Assembly (NCBI GenBank): GCA_030837785.1
Contig: JAUQYA010000086.1
Coordinates: 1-64,000, forward strand
From: Albidovulum sp.
GTDB lineage: Bacteria; Pseudomonadota; Alphaproteobacteria; Rhodobacterales; Rhodobacteraceae
Reading direction: 5' to 3'
Length of the DNA: 64,000 nucleotides
Numbering within the stretch: the first letter of the stretch is position 1; the number at the start of each line of letters is the position of its first letter. The notes beneath the pieces are model-generated. The model saw nothing but the letters and a program-made list of their open reading frames with translations. It did no database searches and had not been told where the DNA came from. This document shows, in pieces, positions 16,621 through 25,424 of this stretch. A program made the translations under genes and the position numbers.

Positions 16621-16842
16621 GTGGGCCACGACGGCCGAGTGAGTTTCGCGCGACCGATCCGGCGGCTGACCGAAGCCGAGGCGCTGGCGCTGCTGCGCCC
16701 GGTCGTCGGCCCGCCAGCCATCCCTACGCCCTCCGCCCCATCCGCGGCCACGCCCGCAGCGCCTGCGCCAGAAGCTGCGGCAGTCGGGGCAACGCTGGCC
16801 GCACGCATCCTCGCTTTCCTCAAATCCCTGATCGGAGTCTGA
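16621..16842 (+). CDS. Hypothetical protein, 73 aa
   Basis: A 73-residue protein from a GTG start, with a basic N-terminus (GRVSFARPIRRLTEAEALALLRP), a proline/alanine-rich linker and a short hydrophobic amphipathic end (LAARILAFLKSLIGV). It starts four bases after the lysozyme stop. The family is not recognised. The plan, a soluble part with a membrane-touching tail, would suit a lysis accessory factor. Confidence 0.5.
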   Translation: MGHDGRVSFARPIRRLTEAEALALLRPVVGPPAIPTPSAPSAATPAAPAPEAAAVGATLAARILAFLKSLIGV

Positions 16843-16844
16843 AC

Positions 16845-17054
16845 ATGAACTGGAACTTTGCCCGCGGCCTCGTCTATCTGGCCTGCCTTGCCGCTTCCGG
16901 CCTCGCCATGGCGGGCCTCGCGGAGTTCGACCTTGCAACCGGCACGCTCGATATCCGCCCCTTCAACCTCTACGCGGTGACTGGCGCCGCGGGCGGGGTC
17001 GTCTCCTCGGCGCTGGCCTCGCTGGCGCTGCTGCGCGGCTGGGGGCGGAAATGA
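16845..17054 (+). CDS. Small membrane protein, 69 aa (holin-like)
   Basis: A 69-residue protein with two predicted membrane helices: about 7-24 (GLVYLACLAASGLAMAGL) and 44-64 (AVTGAAGGVVSSALASLALL), and a short basic C-terminus (RGWGRK). It closes the lysis-like group inserted between the GTA gp12-like and gp13-like genes and overlaps the latter by 4 bases. A class II holin is plausible but not proven. Confidence 0.6.
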   Translation: MNWNFARGLVYLACLAASGLAMAGLAEFDLATGTLDIRPFNLYAVTGAAGGVVSSALASLALLRGWGRK

Positions 17055-17935
17055 AGTCCCTCTCCCCCGTGCTTCAGGCGCATCTTGATGATGGCACCAC
17101 TACCTTGTCCTGGTGCTGGCGAATTTCGCGCAGCGATGGCGTGGCGCTGGGCTTCACCGATCATGATCGCGCGCTGGCCTTCGATAACACTGCGTTTGAA
17201 CCCGAAAGCGGGTTTGCCGCTTCGGAAATTCGCGCCGGTTCTGACCTCGCGGTCGATGCGCAAGATGCCACCGGTGTGCTGACCTCCGACCGGATCACCG
17301 AAACCGACATCCTCGACGGGCGCTGGGATAATGCGGCGGTCGAGCTGTGGCGGGTGAACTGGGCGGACACCGGCCAGCGGGTTCTGCTGCGCCGGGGTGC
17401 GGTCGGACAAATCCGACGCGGGCGCATGGCCTTCGTGGCCGAGGTCCGGTCGCTGGCGCATGTGCTGGGCCAGACCGTGGGGCGCACGTTCCAGGCGGGA
17501 TGTGATGCAAGCCTGGGCGATGCGCGCTGCGGCATCGATCTGGAAAATGCGATCTACAAGGGTACGGGCGTCGTCACCGACCTGCTGCGCGACCGGGCCT
17601 TCATGGCCTCGGGGCTCGTCGGGTTCGCGGCGGGCTGGTTTTCCTCCGGCACCCTGACCTGGACCAGCGGGGCAAATGCAGGTCGCATTGCCGAGGTGCT
17701 GGCGCACGGTTTGACCGACGCCATCGCGACCCTGACGCTCCTCGAAGCGCCGGTGCGTGCCATCGCCGAGGGCGACAGCTTCATCGCCCGGGCGGGCTGC
17801 GACAAGCGCATCGCCAGCTGCAGCGCGAAGTTCACCAATACCGCCAACTTCCGGGGTTTTCCCAATATCCCAGGCCAGGACGCGGTGCTGCGCTATGCCA
17901 GCCAGGACGGCGGCCACGATGGGAACGTGCTGTGA
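17051..17935 (+). CDS. DUF2163 baseplate hub protein (GTA gp13-like)
   Basis: A 294-residue DUF2163 protein, counterpart of RcGTA gp13, which forms part of the baseplate hub. Features are the N-terminal TLSWCWRISRSDGVALGFTDHDR, a middle WRVNWADTGQRVLLRRGAVGQIRR, FQAGCDASLGDARCGIDL and the C-terminal CDKRIASC--KFTNTANFRGFPNIPG. The four cysteines in the two C-terminal motifs are conserved in the family and in GTA hub proteins may bind an iron-sulfur cluster (established for the GTA homologue, inferred here). Its stop overlaps the NlpC/P60 gene. Confidence 0.93.
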   Translation: MKSLSPVLQAHLDDGTTTLSWCWRISRSDGVALGFTDHDRALAFDNTAFEPESGFAASEIRAGSDLAVDAQDATGVLTSDRITETDILDGRWDNAAVELWRVNWADTGQRVLLRRGAVGQIRRGRMAFVAEVRSLAHVLGQTVGRTFQAGCDASLGDARCGIDLENAIYKGTGVVTDLLRDRAFMASGLVGFAAGWFSSGTLTWTSGANAGRIAEVLAHGLTDAIATLTLLEAPVRAIAEGDSFIARAGCDKRIASCSAKFTNTANFRGFPNIPGQDAVLRYASQDGGHDGNVL

Positions 17936-18366
17936 TGACCGCCGAACCCGCCTTGGTCATTGCCGCCGCACGCGCATGGCTCGGCACGCCCTACCATGAT
18001 CAGGCCAGCCTGCGTGGTGTCGGCTGCGATTGCCTTGGGCTGGCGCGCGGCGTCTGGCGCGAGGTGGTGGGCGACGAGCCTTTCCCGATCCCACCCTACA
18101 GCCGGGATTGGGGAGAAACCGGCCCGCGCGAGGTGCTGGCCGAAGGTGCGCGGGCAATGATGCTGGAAATCATGCCCACTGAGGCGGGGCCCGGCACGCT
18201 GATCCTGTTCCGCATGGCGCCGCGCGCCATCGCCAAGCATGTCGGCATCCTGACCGCTCCCGACCGCTTCATCCATGCCTATGAACGGCTGGGCGTCGTC
18301 GAGGAAGTCCTGACCCCGACATGGGCGCGCAAGATCGCCTTCGCCTTCCTCTTCCCCAGAGATTGA
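17935..18366 (+). CDS. NlpC/P60 peptidase of the tail (GTA gp14-like)
   Basis: A 143-residue NlpC/P60 cysteine peptidase equivalent to RcGTA gp14. Tail-associated enzymes of this type open the cell wall peptide bridges during DNA entry. The catalytic Cys is in GVGCDCLGLARG (about residues 24-35) and the catalytic His in IAKHVGILTAPDRFIHAY. The N-terminus AAARAWLGTPYHDQASLRG is standard. A GTG three bases upstream is an alternative start. It overlaps the DUF2163 stop and is followed by the host-specificity gene. Confidence 0.92.
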   Translation: MTAEPALVIAAARAWLGTPYHDQASLRGVGCDCLGLARGVWREVVGDEPFPIPPYSRDWGETGPREVLAEGARAMMLEIMPTEAGPGTLILFRMAPRAIAKHVGILTAPDRFIHAYERLGVVEEVLTPTWARKIAFAFLFPRD

Positions 18367-18376
18367 GACCACACAC

Positions 18377-21300
18377 ATGGCGACTTTGGTTCTCGGGGCC
18401 GTCGGCTCCGCGATTGGTGCTGGCTTCGGCGGCACGATCCTCGGCTTTTCCGGTGCGGCCATCGGTGGCTTCATCGGATCGACCATCGGCTCGGTCGTCG
18501 ACAACTGGATCGTCTCTTCGCTGGCCCCCGCCCAGCGCATCGAGGGCGCGCGGCTCGACAGTTTGCGCATCACGGCCTCGACCGAAGGGGCCGTGATCCC
18601 GCGCCTGTTCGGGCGCATGCGGATCGGCGGCAACATCATCTGGGCCACCGATTTCCGCGAGGAGGTCAACACCACGACTCAAGGTGGTGGCAAAGGCAGC
18701 GGGCCGAAGGTCAAGACCACCGAATACCTCTACTATGCCAGCTTTGCCGTGGCGCTGTGTGAAGGCGAGATCACCGGCATTGGTCGGGTCTGGGCCGACG
18801 GCAAGCCGATGGACATGACCGGCGTCACATGGCGCTGGTATCCTGGAAACGAGGTGCAGGCCCCCGATCCGTTCATTTCCGCCAGGATGGGCGCGGCGAG
18901 CACCCCCGCCTTTCGTGGCACCACCTATGTCGTGTTCGAAGAACTTGACCTCGGGCCCTTCGGCAACCGTCTGCCGCAGATTTCGTTCGAGGTGTTCCGC
19001 CCCCTCGCCGATGCCGACACCGCCGAAGGGCTGGTGAAGGCCGTGACGATGATCCCGGCCTCGGGCGAGTTCAGCTATGCGACCGAGCCGGTCAAGAAGT
19101 CCACCGGCTCCGGCGGTGCGACCCTCGCGGAGAACCTGAACGCGATCACCGACACCGCCGACATCGTGGTGGCGCTCGACCGGCTGCAGGCCATGGCCCC
19201 GGCGGTGGAAAGCGTCAGCCTGGTAGTGGCCTGGTTCGGCGACGATCTGTGGGCAGGGAGTTGCAAGGTGCGGCCAGGGGTCGAGGTGGCGACCAAGACC
19301 ACGACGCCCTCGCTTTGGGCTGTGAATGGCGTCGCGCGCACCGATGCCTTTCTGGTCAGTCGCGATGCCGAGGATCGTCCAGTCTACGGTGGCACCCCCG
19401 CCGACTTCGCGGTGGTGCAGGCGATCCGGGAGATGAAAGCGCGCGGGCTGCGTGTGACCTTCTATCCTTTCCTGCTGATGGACGTGCCGCCCGGCAATAC
19501 CCTGCCCAATCCTTACAGCGACAATGCCGCGACGCTAGGTCAGCCCGCATTCCCCTGGCGCGGCCGGATCACCTGCTCCCCGGCGGCGGGTTACGCCGGG
19601 ACGGTGGACAAGACCGGAACCGCCGCCGCGCAGGTCGCCGCCTTCTTCGGCACGGCAACGCCCGCGCAGTTCTCCATCCTTGGCGAGAGCGTCTCCTGGA
19701 CCGGCCCGGTCGGCGAATGGGGCTTGCGCCGGATGATCCTGCACTATGCGCATCTGTGCAAAGCCGCCGGGGGCGTGGACGCCTTCCTGATCGGGTCTGA
19801 AATGCCCGGCCTGACCACGATCCGTTCGGGTGCCAGCAGCTATCCTGCCGTCACTGCCTACAAGACCCTCGCCGCCGATGTGCGGTCGATACTCGGCGCC
19901 GGGCCCAGGATCGGCTATGCCGCCGACTGGTCGGAATACTTCGGGCACCACCCTGCGGATGGCTCGGGCGATGTGTATTTCCATCTCGACCCGCTGTGGT
20001 CGGATGCCAACATCGACTTCATCGGCATTGACAACTACATGCCGCTGTCGGACTGGCGCGACGGGTTCGATCATGCCGATGCCGCGCTGGCGACTGCGAT
20101 CTACGACCGCGCCTATCTGCAATCCAACATCATTGGCGGCGAGGGGTTCGACTGGTTCTACGCCAGCGCTCTTGATCGAACCGCGCAAAACCGCACGTCG
20201 ATCACAGATGGCGCGGCGGCCAAACCGTGGGTGTTCCGCTTCAAGGATCTGCGCGCCTGGTGGCAAAATCCGCATTTCAACCGGCCGGGCGGGGTGGAAA
20301 GCGGCACGCCGACCGCCTGGGTACCGCAGTCCAAGCCGATCTGGTTCACCGAACTGGGTTGCCCCGCGGTTGATCGCGGCACCAATCAGCCGAACGTGTT
20401 CTTCGACCCGAAATCGTCGGAAAGCTTCACACCGTATTTTTCGCGGGGCTGGCGAGATGATGCCATCCAGCGGGCTTACCTGGAAGCAACCTATCTGTTT
20501 TGGGGTGCCGCGGCAAACAACCCGACCTCCTCGGTCTATGGCATGCGCATGGTCAATGTCCCCGAATGCGCCGCCTGGACCTGGGATGCCCGGCCCTATC
20601 CGTTCTTCCCCGAACTGACTGACGTCTGGACCGATGGGCCGAACTGGCGGCTGGGGCATTGGCTGACCGGGCGGCTGGGCGCGGTGTCGCTGGCGGCGCT
20701 GGTGCGGCACCTCTGTCTGCGTGCCGGAATGCCTGAAGACCTGATCGACGTCTCCGGCCTTTGGGGCGCAGTCGAGGGCTATGTCATCTCGGCGCTGGAA
20801 GCCCCGCGTGCGTCGATCAGCACCCTTGCCCGGCATTTCGGCTTTGACGCGGTCGAAAGCGAGGGGCGGATCAAGTTCCTGATGCGGGGTAGGATCGCCA
20901 GTGCCACGGTCGCACCCGACAGCATGGTGGCCCCCACCTCAGCGCAGGGCGACGTGATGGAGCTGACCCGCGCGCAGGAAACCGAACTGCCGCAGGCCCT
21001 GAAGTGGCAGGTCGCGCGAGCCGACGAGGACTATGACGCGGCACAGGTCGAGGCGCGGCGCATCACCGTCGACACCACGCGCATCGCCTTGGAGGCCTTC
21101 CCGATGGCGATTCCGCCCGAGGAGGCCGAGCGCCGCTGCCGTCGCGCGCTGATGGAGGCCTGGGTTGGACGGGAAAGTGCCGTCTTCCGCCTGCCGCCCT
21201 CGCGGCTGGCACTCGATCCCTGCGACGTGATCCTCTTGGACCACGATGGCCGCCTGACGGAAATGCGCCTCGTGTCCATCGCGGACTCCGACCTGCGCAG

Positions 21301-22348
21301 CATCGAGGCCGTGCGCCAGGATCGCGCGGTCTATGACCTGCCACCCGGCGAGCCGCGCCCTGCGTCCGTGTCGACGCCCACCGTCTTTGGCGCACCGGAC
21401 GTCGTGCTCTTGGACCTGCCGCAACTGCGCGAGGACCAGCCTGCCCACCGGCCCCTTGCCGCGGCGCATGCCAAGCCATGGCCGGGTGCGATCGCGGTCT
21501 ACCGCAGCGCCGCCACGGATGGGTTCGCGCTGCTGGCAACCTTCAGCTCGCGAGCGCGGATCGGTGCCTTGGCGGCGGATTTCCGTTCCGGGCCGGTCGC
21601 GCGCTTCGATCTCGGCAATGCGCTGGTGTTGGACCTGTTCTCCGGAACCCTGGAAAGCGTCTCGGATGTCACCCTCTTCGGCGGGGCCAATGCGCTGGGC
21701 GTCGAAACCGGCGCCGGGCAGTGGGAAATCGTCCAGGCGGGCAATGCCGAACTGATCGCACCAGGGCGCTATCGGCTGACCCGGCTCTTGCGCGGCCAGC
21801 GTGGTACCGAAGGCGGCATGGTCGCGATGGTGCCGACCGGCGCGCGGGTTGTGGTGCTGGATGCGGCCGTCGCCCCCTTGCCCGTCAGCGAGGCCGATCT
21901 GGGCTTGCCTTGGAACTGGCGCATCGGCCCGGCCTCCAAGCCGGTCAGCGACGAGACCTTTGTCGCCACCAGCTTCACGCCCGAGGGCGCCGGGCTGCGG
22001 CCGTTTTCGGTCGCGCATGTCGAACAGCCGTGGCGCTTCGCCCGCAGCCCCGGCGATCTGACGATCCGCTGGACGCGCCGGTCGCGGTCTCTGGCCGCTG
22101 ACAGCTGGGGCGCGGGCGACGTGCCTTTGGCCGAGGACAGCGAGGCCTATGAGGTGGAAATCCGCGATGGCAGTACCGTCAAGCGCACGCTGACCACGTC
22201 CACCACCAGCGTCCTCTACACCGCCGCCCAGCAGAGCGCCGACTGGGGCGCGCCACTTGGCCCCGGCCAATTCCTCGCCATCCGGATCTACCAGCTCTCC
22301 GCCCTGATCGGCCGGGGCGCTGGGCGATCCGTCACCCTCAGCTTCTGA
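18377..22348 (+). CDS. Host-specificity / tail tip protein with GTA TIM-barrel domain (gp15-like)
   Basis: A 1323-residue protein, close to RcGTA gp15 in plan. The N-terminus has two glycine-rich hydrophobic stretches (about 1-45), then a phage-tail domain. A GTA TIM-barrel-like domain spans roughly 440-745, with SILGESVSWTGPVGEWGLRRMI, DAFLIGSEMPGLT, GYAADWSEYFGHH and FIGIDNYMPLSDWRDG; in GTA it has a glycoside-hydrolase fold. A second tail-module domain lies at about 780-960. The C-terminal 250 residues are beta-rich with an RLLRGQRGTE motif. It should form the tail tip megatron that contacts the cell surface. It ends the GTA-type module. Confidence 0.93.
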   Translation: MATLVLGAVGSAIGAGFGGTILGFSGAAIGGFIGSTIGSVVDNWIVSSLAPAQRIEGARLDSLRITASTEGAVIPRLFGRMRIGGNIIWATDFREEVNTTTQGGGKGSGPKVKTTEYLYYASFAVALCEGEITGIGRVWADGKPMDMTGVTWRWYPGNEVQAPDPFISARMGAASTPAFRGTTYVVFEELDLGPFGNRLPQISFEVFRPLADADTAEGLVKAVTMIPASGEFSYATEPVKKSTGSGGATLAENLNAITDTADIVVALDRLQAMAPAVESVSLVVAWFGDDLWAGSCKVRPGVEVATKTTTPSLWAVNGVARTDAFLVSRDAEDRPVYGGTPADFAVVQAIREMKARGLRVTFYPFLLMDVPPGNTLPNPYSDNAATLGQPAFPWRGRITCSPAAGYAGTVDKTGTAAAQVAAFFGTATPAQFSILGESVSWTGPVGEWGLRRMILHYAHLCKAAGGVDAFLIGSEMPGLTTIRSGASSYPAVTAYKTLAADVRSILGAGPRIGYAADWSEYFGHHPADGSGDVYFHLDPLWSDANIDFIGIDNYMPLSDWRDGFDHADAALATAIYDRAYLQSNIIGGEGFDWFYASALDRTAQNRTSITDGAAAKPWVFRFKDLRAWWQNPHFNRPGGVESGTPTAWVPQSKPIWFTELGCPAVDRGTNQPNVFFDPKSSESFTPYFSRGWRDDAIQRAYLEATYLFWGAAANNPTSSVYGMRMVNVPECAAWTWDARPYPFFPELTDVWTDGPNWRLGHWLTGRLGAVSLAALVRHLCLRAGMPEDLIDVSGLWGAVEGYVISALEAPRASISTLARHFGFDAVESEGRIKFLMRGRIASATVAPDSMVAPTSAQGDVMELTRAQETELPQALKWQVARADEDYDAAQVEARRITVDTTRIALEAFPMAIPPEEAERRCRRALMEAWVGRESAVFRLPPSRLALDPCDVILLDHDGRLTEMRLVSIADSDLRSIEAVRQDRAVYDLPPGEPRPASVSTPTVFGAPDVVLLDLPQLREDQPAHRPLAAAHAKPWPGAIAVYRSAATDGFALLATFSSRARIGALAADFRSGPVARFDLGNALVLDLFSGTLESVSDVTLFGGANALGVETGAGQWEIVQAGNAELIAPGRYRLTRLLRGQRGTEGGMVAMVPTGARVVVLDAAVAPLPVSEADLGLPWNWRIGPASKPVSDETFVATSFTPEGAGLRPFSVAHVEQPWRFARSPGDLTIRWTRRSRSLAADSWGAGDVPLAEDSEAYEVEIRDGSTVKRTLTTSTTSVLYTAAQQSADWGAPLGPGQFLAIRIYQLSALIGRGAGRSVTLSF

Positions 22349-22358
22349 AAGCGCATCC

Positions 22359-24104
22359 ATGTCCGATATCACCACCCACCTCCTGCTGCCTTACATCCTC
22401 GCCTCGCAGGCGCAGAAGCATGTCACCCACAACGAGGCGCTGCGACTGCTGGATGCCATGGTCCAGCTGTCGGTGCTGGACCGCGATCTGACGGCACCAC
22501 CTGTGAGCCCGGCCGATGGCGACCGGCATCTTGTCGCCTCCGGGGCCACCGGCATCTGGGCGGGCTGGGATCTGAACGTGGCCTTCTGGATCGACGGTGT
22601 CTGGATGCGCCTCGTGCCGCGCCCGGGCTGGCTGGCCTGGATCGCCGATGAGGCGGTCTTCGTGGTCTGGAACGGCACATCTTGGGAGCCGGTCGGGGGA
22701 TCATCGGGCGGCACCTCCTTCGCGGCCTCCGCCTTCGAACTCCACGACGATGCCGATCCGACGAAGATCGCGCAGTTCCATCTCTCCGGGATCAGCACCG
22801 GCACCACCCGCACCTTCACCCTGCCCAACACCTCCTCGGAACTGGCGATCCTCGCGGGCACCCAGACCTTCACCGGCGACAAGGCTTTTTCCGGCGCACT
22901 GACCGCGTCGGGAGCCATAGCGACCATCGGCACCGCGGCCGGGACCGCGACCTACGGCCTCGGCACCGGGGCGACGACCACCGGACTCACCAAGACGCTG
23001 AACCTCGGTACCGGCGGCGACTCTGGCTCGACCACGGTGGTGAACATCGGCTCGGACAACCCGGGCGCGGGCGGCACCACGGTGATCAACACCCCGACCG
23101 TGACCTTCGCCAATGCCGTCACGGAGGTCGGCATGCCGCAGGCCAACCTGACTGCCCAGCTTCTCGGCCTCGGCGGCGCGATGGCCGACAGCTACAATCG
23201 CCTGTCGGTCAACACCCCCGCCGTCCTCCTGAACAACGCTGGCGCCGGGATCGAGGCCACCGTCAACAAGGCGGCACCCGCGAACGATGCGGCCTTCGCC
23301 TTCAAGACCGGGTTTTCGGCGCGGGCGCTGTTCGGATTGCTCGGCAGCGATGATGTCACGCTGAAGGTCAGCCCGGATGGCACGAGTTACTTCGACGCCC
23401 TGATCGCCGACCGCGCGACCGGCCGGATCAGTTTCCCGGCTGGCGTCGCGCTCTCCGGCCTTGCCGCCGATCCGGCTTCCCCCGCCGATGGCTGGCTTTG
23501 GCACAATGCCGCCACCGGCCAGTTGCGGACCCGGGTCGGCGGCATGACCCGCATCCTTGCCGACCAGGACGTCCCCTGGCTCACACCGGTCACTGGCGAC
23601 TATGCCCTCAGCACCACCGGCGCGGGTGGCGCGGCCACCGGCACGCTGGCGGGTGCGGCGAACCGGATGGACATCTTCCCGTTCATCCCGCGCGACGATC
23701 TTACCCTCGACCGCCTTGCCGTGAACGTCACCACGCTGATTGCCGGGGCGCTGGGCAAGATCGTCGTATACAGCGCCGACGCGACTGGCCGCCCGGCCTC
23801 GTTGCTGTTGGAGACCGCCGATCTCGATTTCTCGACGGCCGGGGTCAAATCGGCAACCGTGGCCCTCACCTTGCGCCGCGGCATCACCTTATGGCTCGGC
23901 ATCCGGCATTCCTCCACCCCCACACTTTCGGCTTGGGCCTCGACCGCGACACCCGATCTCAACGGCGGATCGCCGGTCACCACCGCCCGCAAGGTGCTGC
24001 GCCGCACGCTGGCCTATGCCACCGCCGCCCCGGTCTCCTGGAGCTATCTCGCGTCCGAGACCAACGCTGGTCCCGGCACGGCGATCTGGATGCGGGCAGC
24101 GTGA
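22359..24104 (+). CDS. DUF2793 domain-containing tail protein
   Basis: A 581-residue protein. The first about 115 residues are a DUF2793 domain (LPYILASQAQKHVTHNEALRLLDAMVQLSV, then VVWNGTSWEPVG), found in alphaproteobacterial phage and GTA-linked tail fibres. The middle (about 120-330) is rich in Gly, Ala and Thr with repeat-like TFTLPNTSSELAILAGTQTF, resembling a fibre shaft, and the C-terminal 180 residues look like a beta-sandwich (FSTAGVKSATVALTLRRGITLWLGI). Probable receptor-binding side fibre or tip attachment placed 10 bases after the host-specificity gene. Confidence 0.82.
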   Translation: MSDITTHLLLPYILASQAQKHVTHNEALRLLDAMVQLSVLDRDLTAPPVSPADGDRHLVASGATGIWAGWDLNVAFWIDGVWMRLVPRPGWLAWIADEAVFVVWNGTSWEPVGGSSGGTSFAASAFELHDDADPTKIAQFHLSGISTGTTRTFTLPNTSSELAILAGTQTFTGDKAFSGALTASGAIATIGTAAGTATYGLGTGATTTGLTKTLNLGTGGDSGSTTVVNIGSDNPGAGGTTVINTPTVTFANAVTEVGMPQANLTAQLLGLGGAMADSYNRLSVNTPAVLLNNAGAGIEATVNKAAPANDAAFAFKTGFSARALFGLLGSDDVTLKVSPDGTSYFDALIADRATGRISFPAGVALSGLAADPASPADGWLWHNAATGQLRTRVGGMTRILADQDVPWLTPVTGDYALSTTGAGGAATGTLAGAANRMDIFPFIPRDDLTLDRLAVNVTTLIAGALGKIVVYSADATGRPASLLLETADLDFSTAGVKSATVALTLRRGITLWLGIRHSSTPTLSAWASTATPDLNGGSPVTTARKVLRRTLAYATAAPVSWSYLASETNAGPGTAIWMRAA

Positions 24105-24153
24105 CCGCTGCAGCGCGAAAACCAAAGCAGGATTAACGGAAGTGGCAAAACCC

Positions 24154-24489
24154 ATGATTGAAAACAACGAACGCGGCATCACGATCAACAAGGCGCTGGC
24201 CTGGACCATGCTAGTCTCGGTCACCGGTCTGATCTGGTGGGGTGGAGGGACATTGGCCTCGCTGCAGAGCGCCGCAGATAGGTTGACTTCGGCTCTGACC
24301 GAAACCCGCGAGATGATCGTCACGGAGCGTGCCAGTTCCGCCCAGCTCGAGGCCCGCGTTCGTGTACTGGAAAACAGCGCGACACGGCAGGATGTGCGCT
24401 TTGATGCTCTGTCGCTGTCGATCAACGAATTGAAGCAACAGGCCCGCGAGACCAACACCCTGCTGCGCGAACTGGCGCAGCGACCCTAA
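24154..24489 (+). CDS. Membrane-anchored coiled-coil protein
   Basis: A 111-residue protein with one N-terminal membrane helix (about 17-36, ALAWTMLVSVTGLIWWGGG) and a long coiled coil afterwards (SAADRLTSALTETREM through LREL). A GTG at 24142 is an alternative start, but the ATG at 24154 has GGAAG 11 bases upstream. The plan resembles phage spanin or Rz-like proteins, or DUF-type phage membrane proteins; no family is certain. It is followed by an intrinsic terminator and then by a second cell-wall hydrolase gene. Confidence 0.6.
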   Translation: MIENNERGITINKALAWTMLVSVTGLIWWGGGTLASLQSAADRLTSALTETREMIVTERASSAQLEARVRVLENSATRQDVRFDALSLSINELKQQARETNTLLRELAQRP

Positions 24490-24516
24490 TCCCGCCCTCC
24501 CCATCCATCCACCCCG

Positions 24517-24540
24517 ACCCGCCCGCAAGGCGGGTTTTTT
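24517..24540 (+). terminator. Intrinsic terminator
   Basis: A perfect 7-bp stem ACCCGCC/GGCGGGT (24517-24523 and 24529-24535) with loop CGCAA is followed by a run of six T (24535-24540). It ends the long late transcript after the coiled-coil gene at 24489, though read-through to the next gene is possible. Confidence 0.85.
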
Positions 24541-24572
24541 GTTGCCCGACGCCGGGCAGAAAGAGCGATCCC

Positions 24573-25226
24573 ATGATCCCGGACTCAACTGACGCCATCC
24601 GCCTGATCCAGAGCGGATTGGAGAAACTTGGACAGACCCCCGGTGGCATCGATGGCCGCTGGGGCGTCCGAACCGCCCGCGCCTTGCGGCAACTGATCGC
24701 CGCCAACGGTCGCCCGGCCTCACTCTCATCGCAGGGCCCTTTGCCCTGGATCACTGAAGCCAAAATGGCCCTCGGCCGCAACGAAGCCCGCGACCGGACC
24801 TGGCTGATGGATTGGCTGAAGCGTGATGGCCGTTCCCTTGGCGATCCGTCGAAAAACCCGTGGTGCGGCGACTTCGTCGAGACCTGCATTCGCATGTGCT
24901 TGCCTGACGAGCCGCTCCTTGGCGCGCTGGGCAGCAATCCCTATTGGGCCCGCAACTGGCTGCTGTTCGGGCAGGGAACCAAGCCCGTACCCGGCGCCGT
25001 GCTGGTGTTCGAACGTGGGCAAGGCGGCCATGTCGGCTTCGCCATCGGCCAGGACGGTACGCATTTCCACGTCCTCGGCGGCAATCAATCCGACGCCGTC
25101 ACCGTCGCCCGCATCGCGAAAACCCGCCTCCTCGGCGCGCGCTGGCCCGCGACCGTGCCACCGCGGGTGCAACGCCTGCCGACAATGAAGCCCGGCGAAT
25201 ACCTCACCACCACCAATGAAGCCTGA
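24573..25226 (+). CDS. Second cell-wall hydrolase: peptidoglycan-binding plus CHAP-type (TIGR02594-like)
   Basis: A 217-residue protein with two parts. Residues about 5-50 (DAIRLIQSGLEKLGQTPGGI and GVRTARALRQLI) form a peptidoglycan-binding domain. Residues about 75-195 are a CHAP/NlpC-like cysteine hydrolase of the TIGR02594 type: Cys in NPWCGDFVETCI, His in GGHVGFAIG and a downstream Asn in LGGNQSDAV. It should cleave peptide or amide bonds in peptidoglycan. With the GH24 lysozyme at 16147 this gives the phage two endolysin-type enzymes. It lies after a terminator and is followed by a small holin-like gene 15 bases on. Confidence 0.85.
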   Translation: MIPDSTDAIRLIQSGLEKLGQTPGGIDGRWGVRTARALRQLIAANGRPASLSSQGPLPWITEAKMALGRNEARDRTWLMDWLKRDGRSLGDPSKNPWCGDFVETCIRMCLPDEPLLGALGSNPYWARNWLLFGQGTKPVPGAVLVFERGQGGHVGFAIGQDGTHFHVLGGNQSDAVTVARIAKTRLLGARWPATVPPRVQRLPTMKPGEYLTTTNEA

Positions 25227-25241
25227 AAAGGAGACTTTCCC

Positions 25242-25424
25242 ATGCTGAAACCTGCCATCCTGGCCCTTCTGCGCCAGATCCTGACCGTCGCGGGCACCGC
25301 GCTGATCGCCAAAGGCTATGTCCAGGCCTCCGATGTCGAGCCGGTGATTGGCGCGCTCATGACCATCGGGTCGGTCCTGTGGTCGGTGGCCGATAAACGA
25401 GGACGAGCGACCACCCCAAGGTAA
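25242..25424 (+). CDS. Small membrane protein, 60 aa (holin-like)
   Basis: A 60-residue protein starting MLKPAILALLRQILTVAGTALIAKGY with two predicted membrane segments (about 5-24 and 34-50, VIGALMTIGSVLWSVA) and a basic tail (DKRGRATTPR). Proteins of this type, sometimes named Pam3-gp28-like, commonly follow phage hydrolase genes and may serve as holins. The start has AAAGGAGAC 8 bases upstream. It is the last gene that looks phage-derived. Confidence 0.7.
   Translation: MLKPAILALLRQILTVAGTALIAKGYVQASDVEPVIGALMTIGSVLWSVADKRGRATTPR

Larger units (their letters stand above)
1..25424. mobile_element. Siphovirus-type prophage, left end outside the window
   Basis: A continuous run of phage genes: packaging, head, tail, host-specificity and lysis functions, nearly all rightward with short gaps or ATGA overlaps. 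The head module is of lambda type (GpA terminase, lambda-type portal, S49 protease with nested scaffold, gpD, capsid protein E). The distal tail module is of Rhodobacter GTA type (DUF2460, DUF2163, NlpC/P60, TIM-barrel host-specificity protein). No integrase, repressor or replication gene lies in the window, so these are probably to the left. The right end is placed after the last phage-like gene at 25424; no attachment repeat was recognised, so the exact boundary is uncertain. Confidence 0.9.
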
